The position numbers and the translations under genes are program-made. The notes beneath the pieces were generated by a model. That model saw only the letters and a program-made list of their open reading frames with translations. It did no database searches and had not been told where the DNA came from. A stretch of DNA of 64,000 nucleotides, from contig CAVOZJ010000001.1 of NCBI GenBank assembly GCA_963700885.1, positions 137,287-201,286 on the forward strand, written 5' to 3'. This document shows positions 60,667 to 64,000 of this stretch, in pieces. Within the stretch, counting starts at the first letter, position 1. Each line of letters begins with the position of its first letter. This stretch comes from Anderseniella sp963700885 (GTDB taxonomy: Bacteria; Pseudomonadota; Alphaproteobacteria; Rhizobiales; Aestuariivirgaceae).

Positions 60667-61308
60667 ATGTCGAAGACAATACAATTTCTAGCATGCGGCC
60701 TTGCTATGTCTGCAATTGTCGGGACTGCAAGTGCCGCACCGGTTACCTTTGGTACAAATGCTTATGAGTTTATTGCCGTATCAGACCCTTATACTGGCTC
60801 TAACAACTCGTGGACGACAGCGAGTTCGGCAGCATCGGCGATGTCATACAATGGAATAAGTGGTCATCTTGCTACGGTGACATCAGCGGACGAGAATGCC
60901 TTCTTGACGAGCCTGGTTTCAGGTCTCTACGACAATCTCGAAGTCGGCGCATGGCTTGGCGGCAGCAATTCGAGCGGCTGGCTCGCTGGCCCTGAGAATG
61001 GCTCCGCATTCATCTTCACCAATTGGGTTGGTGTCGAACCCAACAACAACAGTTACGTCTACATGAGCATCGGCACAGGTTGGGCTTATGCACCACTGGG
61101 CAAGTGGCTCGATGACGATACCGCCAATGGAGACCTACCCAGCATAAGTGATGCTTCCGGCGCTGGTTATGATCCGGTAGTTGGTTATTTCGTCGAGTAC
61201 GAAAATGGCGCTGTTGTGCCTCTGCCCGCAGCCCTGCCGCTGCTTGCATCTGCACTCGGTGTGTTCGGTTTCTTCGGATGGCGGCGCAAGCGGCTTGCAG
61301 CTGCCTGA
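60667..61308 (+). CDS. C-type-lectin-like protein with VPLPA-CTERM sorting signal
   Basis: 213 residues. A signal peptide (LACGLAMSAIVGTASAAP) leads into a C-type-lectin-like domain (about residues 30-180: NSWTTASSAASAMSYNGISG, HLATVTSADENAFL, AWLGGSNSSGWLAGPENGSAF, VEPNNNSYVYMSIG). The C terminus is VVPLPAALPLLASALGVFGF then FGWRRKR, a textbook VPLPA-CTERM tail: proline motif, membrane helix and basic end, processed by an exosortase-type system. It should be an exported glycan-binding protein. GAGGGAGCGACAA precedes the ATG and a terminator follows the stop. Confidence 0.88.
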   Translation: MSKTIQFLACGLAMSAIVGTASAAPVTFGTNAYEFIAVSDPYTGSNNSWTTASSAASAMSYNGISGHLATVTSADENAFLTSLVSGLYDNLEVGAWLGGSNSSGWLAGPENGSAFIFTNWVGVEPNNNSYVYMSIGTGWAYAPLGKWLDDDTANGDLPSISDASGAGYDPVVGYFVEYENGAVVPLPAALPLLASALGVFGFFGWRRKRLAAA

Positions 61309-61335
61309 CAGCACAATCACTGACCACAGTATAAG

Positions 61336-61369
61336 CGGGCGTTTCTTTGAGAGCGCCCGTTTTGTTTTG
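61336..61369 (+). terminator. Intrinsic terminator after the CTERM protein
   Basis: Stem CGGGCG (61336-61341) / CGCCCG (61354-61359) with a 12-base loop, followed by TTTTGTTTTG. It is about 28 bases after the stop of the lectin-like gene. Confidence 0.65.
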
Positions 61370-61406
61370 ATGGTGGCAAGGTAGCGGCACTGGCTGCAAC
61401 CACCCT

Positions 61407-61444
61407 CACAAGCCATTTTAGAGTCCACCAACGCGCGAAACGGC
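61407..61444 (+). repeat. 38-bp direct repeat, left copy
   Basis: Agrees with 63958-63995 at 35 of 38 positions (shared start CACAAGCCATTTTAGA, shared end CGAAACGGC). A partial copy ends at 60137. The pair brackets a 2.55-kb segment containing the CTERM tail, a membrane protein and module 2. Confidence 0.75.
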
Positions 61445-61456
61445 TGACTTGAGTCA

Positions 61457-61600
61457 ATGATAACCGAACTCAATTTCACGCCATCAACTTTGACTTTAGC
61501 GCCACCGGTGCCTCTCCCAGCAGCCCTGCCTCTCCTGTTGTCAGCCCTTGCCGTATTCGGCTTTTTCAGTTGGCGCAGGAAGCGGACGGCAGCAGCCTGA
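61457..61600 (+). pseudogene. Orphan VPLPA-CTERM tail (47-residue frame)
   Basis: ATG 61457 opens MITELNFTPSTLTLAPP, then VPLPAALPLLLSALAVFGFF and SWRRKRTAAA, ending at 61600. The tail is a close variant of that on the lectin-like protein 300 bases upstream but no signal peptide or folded domain precedes it. It is most simply the 3' remnant of a duplicated CTERM gene whose body was deleted. No ribosome site is evident, so expression as a mini-protein is unlikely. Confidence 0.6.
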
Positions 61601-61976
61601 TGGCAGTCATGTTAGCTCTCGATCACATGAGCCACAGTTACATAGGCCTGTGAAAGCCAGCAAGATAATCGAGGGTTACAACCTTTTTGCGGATGTCACT
61701 CGGTGGTTTCCATTCCAGTTTTTTCCTACCTTTCAATGCTGCTTCACTCGCAGTTTTGGCCAACTGTAAGGTTGGGTTGGATTGTCCGGTACGTAATTCC
61801 GCTTTGATCATTGGGTTCCTCACAACGGCCTTTTGACTTGTTCATTTTCCGAAGTTTCGAGTTCACGCAACGATTGATTCGCGCCATGAGGAATCATAGT
61901 AGCACACACGAGTTACCCAAAAGCCCGTTCGAATATCTGCCATGCATTGATGTTCTCGCCGTGAAAACACGAAAAA
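61601..61976. other. Intergenic region, one doubtful frame
   Basis: About 375 bases. A minus-strand frame at 61638-61823 (ELRTGQSNPTLQLAKTASEA, LEWKPPSDIRKKVVTLDYL) looks slightly protein-like, but I cannot tie it to a family or a ribosome site. Nothing else is seen. Confidence 0.35.
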
Positions 61977-62258
61977 TCAAATGTCATAACCTTTTGACTG
62001 GTCGATAATCTGGCCGGATACAATGGTGTAATTTCTGCGTCCGACGAATTTTTTGCCATCAGGACCTGGGCCGTTCGGATCTCTGTAAACGGTAGTGTAG
62101 CCAGTTTGAAATTTGGCATCTGCAGAAACGACCGCCCCTTTTGGCTGGTTAGAGCCAAACAAAATGGGTCCGACGAAACCGTTTCCCACAGCAAAACCAC
62201 CAACGATGATCGTTATCATCACTAGCAGACGTTTGTATAAATAAACTGTTTTCATCAT
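61977..62258 (-). CDS. Small membrane-anchored or exported protein
   Basis: 93 residues. The N terminus has a basic stretch and a hydrophobic helix (VYLYKRLLVMITIIVGGFAV) that could be an uncleaved anchor. The remainder is hydrophilic, with ADAKFQTGYTTVYRDPNGPG, PDGKKFVGRRNYTIVSGQII. I do not recognise a family. It is on the opposite strand to the modules and may be cargo of the island. Confidence 0.5.
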   Translation of the reverse strand: MMKTVYLYKRLLVMITIIVGGFAVGNGFVGPILFGSNQPKGAVVSADAKFQTGYTTVYRDPNGPGPDGKKFVGRRNYTIVSGQIIDQSKGYDI

Positions 62259-62685
62259 TCCAATACAACAAGCCCAGGTGGTCGTTCCCAGGCGAGTAGT
62301 GCATTTCTTCTAACTTATTTGAGCAGGTTGAGCGTTGATTGACTGCTTTCGTGCGCTTTACGCCTGGGCGCTACTGACTTGAACGCTCAAGTGTGACATT
62401 GAGATTACTCTGCCAATTCACGTTGTATCACGCCTGCGTGATGTGTCAGCCTGATGGTATGTGCAATCTCTACAGCCACACAACCAACGTTGATGCAGTG
62501 AGCCGCCTGTTCGCAGTAGACCGGATAGACAGCAGCGCCGGCAGCAGGTGTGTGGTTTGATGTATCCAGTGATTCAAACAGTCATCAATATGTGGTAATA
62601 TAATACTGGTATGTGACCAGATGCTGTGTGTCCGCATGTCGTCGCGGTGCCTGCATCCATTGAAACAACAACCGGGATACAGTTG
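62259..62685. other. Intergenic region, no supported gene
   Basis: About 430 bases between the minus-strand membrane protein and module 2. No frame with a ribosome site or family likeness was found on either strand. It must hold the promoters of both flanking units; an ATATGTGGTAATATAATACTGGT stretch (about 62588-62610) is AT-rich and promoter-like. Confidence 0.4.
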
Positions 62686-63099
62686 ATGCCCTTTAAATCC
62701 GGACAGTCCGGCAATCCACAAGGCCGCCCCAGGGGAGCGCGCAACAAAACCACGTGCGCAATTGAAAGCCTGCTGGATGGTGAAGCCGAAGCCCTTACAC
62801 GGAAAGTCATTGAAAAAGCCGAGGAAGGCGACATCGCAGCCCTGAAACTGTGCCTGGACAGGATTGCACCTGTTCGCAGGGGCAGGTCGGTATTGCTGGA
62901 ATTGCCGGACCTGTCAAATGCCCGGAGCCTTGCTGAAGCAGGGCTTGCGGTGGGCGAGGCATTGGCTGACGGCGAATTGTCACCAGAGGAAGCGGCAGGT
63001 GTTCTCAGTACGCTGGATGGTATCAAGCGGCTTTATGAATCCTCTGAACTTGAACAGCGCATAACAGCACTGGAACAAGCTAGAGGTGCCGATAAATGA
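62686..63099 (+). CDS. DUF5681 protein, module 2 copy
   Basis: 137 residues from the ATG at 62686. The signature is MPFKSGQSGNPQGRPRGARN, and the C-terminal 75 residues match the module 1 copy almost perfectly (LDRIAPVRRGRSVLLELPDL ... LDGIKRLYESSELEQRI). The frame is open 20 codons further upstream but without a ribosome site. The stop overlaps the next ATG. Function is unknown; the basic motif suggests nucleic-acid binding. Confidence 0.8.
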   Translation: MPFKSGQSGNPQGRPRGARNKTTCAIESLLDGEAEALTRKVIEKAEEGDIAALKLCLDRIAPVRRGRSVLLELPDLSNARSLAEAGLAVGEALADGELSPEEAAGVLSTLDGIKRLYESSELEQRITALEQARGADK

Positions 63100-63455
63100 G
63101 CAGGCTGTCAAACAGGGTGCAGAAGCTTGAGACGGGTCATGGTCTTGTCGATCTGGAGCAACTGCAGCGCGATAATCCCGGTGTGGATTTGTCTGTGCTG
63201 TCACCACGGCACCTATACATGTTTGCTGAAAATCACCGCGATACTACTCCACGAAGTTTGCGGGAATTTTCAGACCAAGAATTGAAAGAATCGATCGCAT
63301 TTTCAATTTTGTTCATAGCCCATGCGGAGGGAGATGAACCTGCAAAGGCTAGGGCAATAGCGGTTCTGGATGGTGAGCGAGAGTTCAGCACAGATGAGCT
63401 GCTGTCCATCGTGCATAGGAATCGAGAGCAAGAGGAACGCGGCCATGGCAACTGA
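63096..63455 (+). CDS. KLEQ-family protein, longer form
   Basis: 119 residues. It begins SRLSNRVQKLETGHGLVDLE like its tiny relatives, then has its own helical domain (REFSDQELKESIAFSILFIAH, EFSTDELLSIVHRNREQEER). It overlaps the DUF5681 stop by ATGA. It may represent the ancestral or fused form of the family; function is unknown. Confidence 0.65.
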   Translation: MSRLSNRVQKLETGHGLVDLEQLQRDNPGVDLSVLSPRHLYMFAENHRDTTPRSLREFSDQELKESIAFSILFIAHAEGDEPAKARAIAVLDGEREFSTDELLSIVHRNREQEERGHGN

Positions 63456-63591
63456 TCTTGGAGACAGACCCTTCAGGGCAGCATTGACTGACGTGTTGCA
63501 TGAGGAGAAGGACGGCAAGCCGAATTGGCAGCATTTGCTGGAAACGCTTCAGAGAATTGAGAAACAGAAGGGTGCAGGCAATGAGCATTAG
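63445..63591 (+). CDS. 48-residue protein overlapping its neighbours
   Basis: Starts at an ATG with GAGGAACGC upstream, inside the last codons of the previous gene. Its stop lies 8 bases inside the next. The sequence MATDLGDRPFRAALTDVLHE and NWQHLLETLQRIEKQKG is helical and charged. Overlaps on both sides and a good ribosome site support translation as part of the module operon. No family is recognised. Confidence 0.5.
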   Translation: MATDLGDRPFRAALTDVLHEEKDGKPNWQHLLETLQRIEKQKGAGNEH

Positions 63592-63763
63592 ACTATCAAA
63601 CAGAGTGAACAAGCTGGAGCAATCCAACGGGCAAGGTTTTACTTTCCTGTTGTACACAGACGCATGGAGCAAAGAACACTTGGAAGCGGAGATTTCCCGG
63701 CTTGGGCAGACGTATACAACAGTGATGCCACTGCTAATGCATGAAAAGGACCTGGCGCTATGA
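63581..63763 (+). CDS. Small KLEQ-family protein
   Basis: 60 residues: SIRLSNRVNKLEQSNGQGFT, FLLYTDAWSKEHLEAEISRL, then MPLLMHEKDLAL. Nearly identical over its first 35 residues to the protein at 59290-59478, also at DNA level (the stretch around AGTGAACAAGCTGGAGCAAT is shared). It starts in overlap with the 48-residue gene and ends in ATGA overlap with the next. Confidence 0.65.
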   Translation: MSIRLSNRVNKLEQSNGQGFTFLLYTDAWSKEHLEAEISRLGQTYTTVMPLLMHEKDLAL

Positions 63764-63942
63764 GCGGTAGATTGACAAACCGGGTGGACAAACTTGAACA
63801 GTCTCAGGGTCGAGGCTGTCACTGCCTTTTGTACACCGACGCTTGGAGCAAAGAGCTGTTGGAAGCTGAAGTAACCCGGCTCAAGCAGACTTATTCGTCA
63901 GTGCTGCCGATATTGGTTGATGAGGCTGATTTGGCGGTGTGA
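63760..63942 (+). CDS. Small KLEQ-family protein
   Basis: 60 residues: SGRLTNRVDKLEQSQGRGCH, CLLYTDAWSKELLEAEVTRL, then LPILVDEADLAV. It is a diverged paralogue of the preceding gene, with synonymous and non-synonymous changes spread evenly, so the duplication is not recent. ATGA overlap with the upstream gene indicates one transcript. Confidence 0.65.
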   Translation: MSGRLTNRVDKLEQSQGRGCHCLLYTDAWSKELLEAEVTRLKQTYSSVLPILVDEADLAV

Positions 63943-63957
63943 GTAACTGGTTACCTC

Positions 63958-63995
63958 CACAAGCCATTTTAGACTCCACCAACTCACGAAACGGC
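63958..63995 (+). repeat. 38-bp direct repeat, right copy
   Basis: Right partner of 61407-61444 (35 of 38 identical). It follows the last KLEQ gene by 15 bases and runs to the window edge, so it could be extended beyond it. Confidence 0.75.
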
Positions 63996-64000
63996 CCGCT

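Noticed and set aside
1..64000. tRNA or rRNA genes
   Set aside because: I looked for cloverleaf-like T-loop motifs, particularly near the integrase, and saw none that could be supported by eye.

Overview
The window looks like one contig of an alphaproteobacterium. This rests on gene content: a five-step histidine pathway through formimidoylglutamate deiminase (HutF), a PaaX-controlled phenylacetyl-CoA epoxidase operon, GlcDEF glycolate oxidase, a class I PHA synthase, an outer-membrane barrel of the Omp25 type and VPLPA-CTERM proteins. By eye the DNA is moderately GC-rich, with AT-rich islets at about 24.6-25.5 kb and 34.2-34.9 kb. I do not assign a genus.

Layout. 0-16.3 kb is catabolic: an FAD/Fe-S 2-hydroxyacid dehydrogenase with its GntR regulator, paaABCDE with paaX, a class IV aminotransferase, and the hut genes (hutC, hutF, hutI, hutH, hutU). 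hutF, hutI and hutU are broken by single-base indels while the protein sequence between breaks stays clean, so I read most of these as sequence errors. 16.4-20 kb holds the most unusual locus. Two small precursor-like proteins carry five copies of a GPC(V/L)GDD heptapeptide behind similar N-terminal leaders. They are followed on the same strand by a 62-residue protein, a CapK/PaaK-like adenylate-forming enzyme and an ATP-grasp ligase. This has the architecture of a ribosomally made, post-translationally modified peptide (RiPP) cluster that I do not recognise. 20.4-24.4 kb is glcDEF.

24.4-39.6 kb is a cell-surface and accessory region: two kinase-fold phosphotransferases, a membrane sulfatase-fold transferase fused to a GDPD-like domain, a PAP2 phosphatase, two sulfotransferases, a polysaccharide-synthesis glycosyltransferase, a methyltransferase, a barrel protein and an EF-hand protein. 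It is interrupted by a frameshifted IS1380-type element and an apparently intact IS5-type element whose inverted repeats and TAA target duplication can be read. 39.8-53.2 kb is more chromosomal: argC, an old-yellow-enzyme flavoprotein, a 267-bp MITE-like palindrome, a DUF3775 protein, three tandem DUF1254/DUF1214 proteins, phaC, and an arginine module (arginase, a collapsed citrulline/arginine-deiminase-like remnant, ornithine cyclodeaminase, Lrp regulator).

53.2-64 kb is an integrated element that runs off the window. A P4-type integrase abuts a short-chain dehydrogenase gene lacking its 5' end. Behind it lie an AlpA-like protein, an HNH/AP2 endonuclease, a zinc-cluster protein, a TopoVI-A/Toprim-like protein, a Rep-like protein with three internal iteron-like hairpins, DUF5681 proteins and a repeated family of tiny 'RLSNRVNKLEQ' proteins in two duplicated modules, with VPLPA-CTERM cargo between them. 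No capsid, portal, terminase large subunit or conjugation gene is visible, so a satellite or integrative mobilizable element is more likely than a complete phage.
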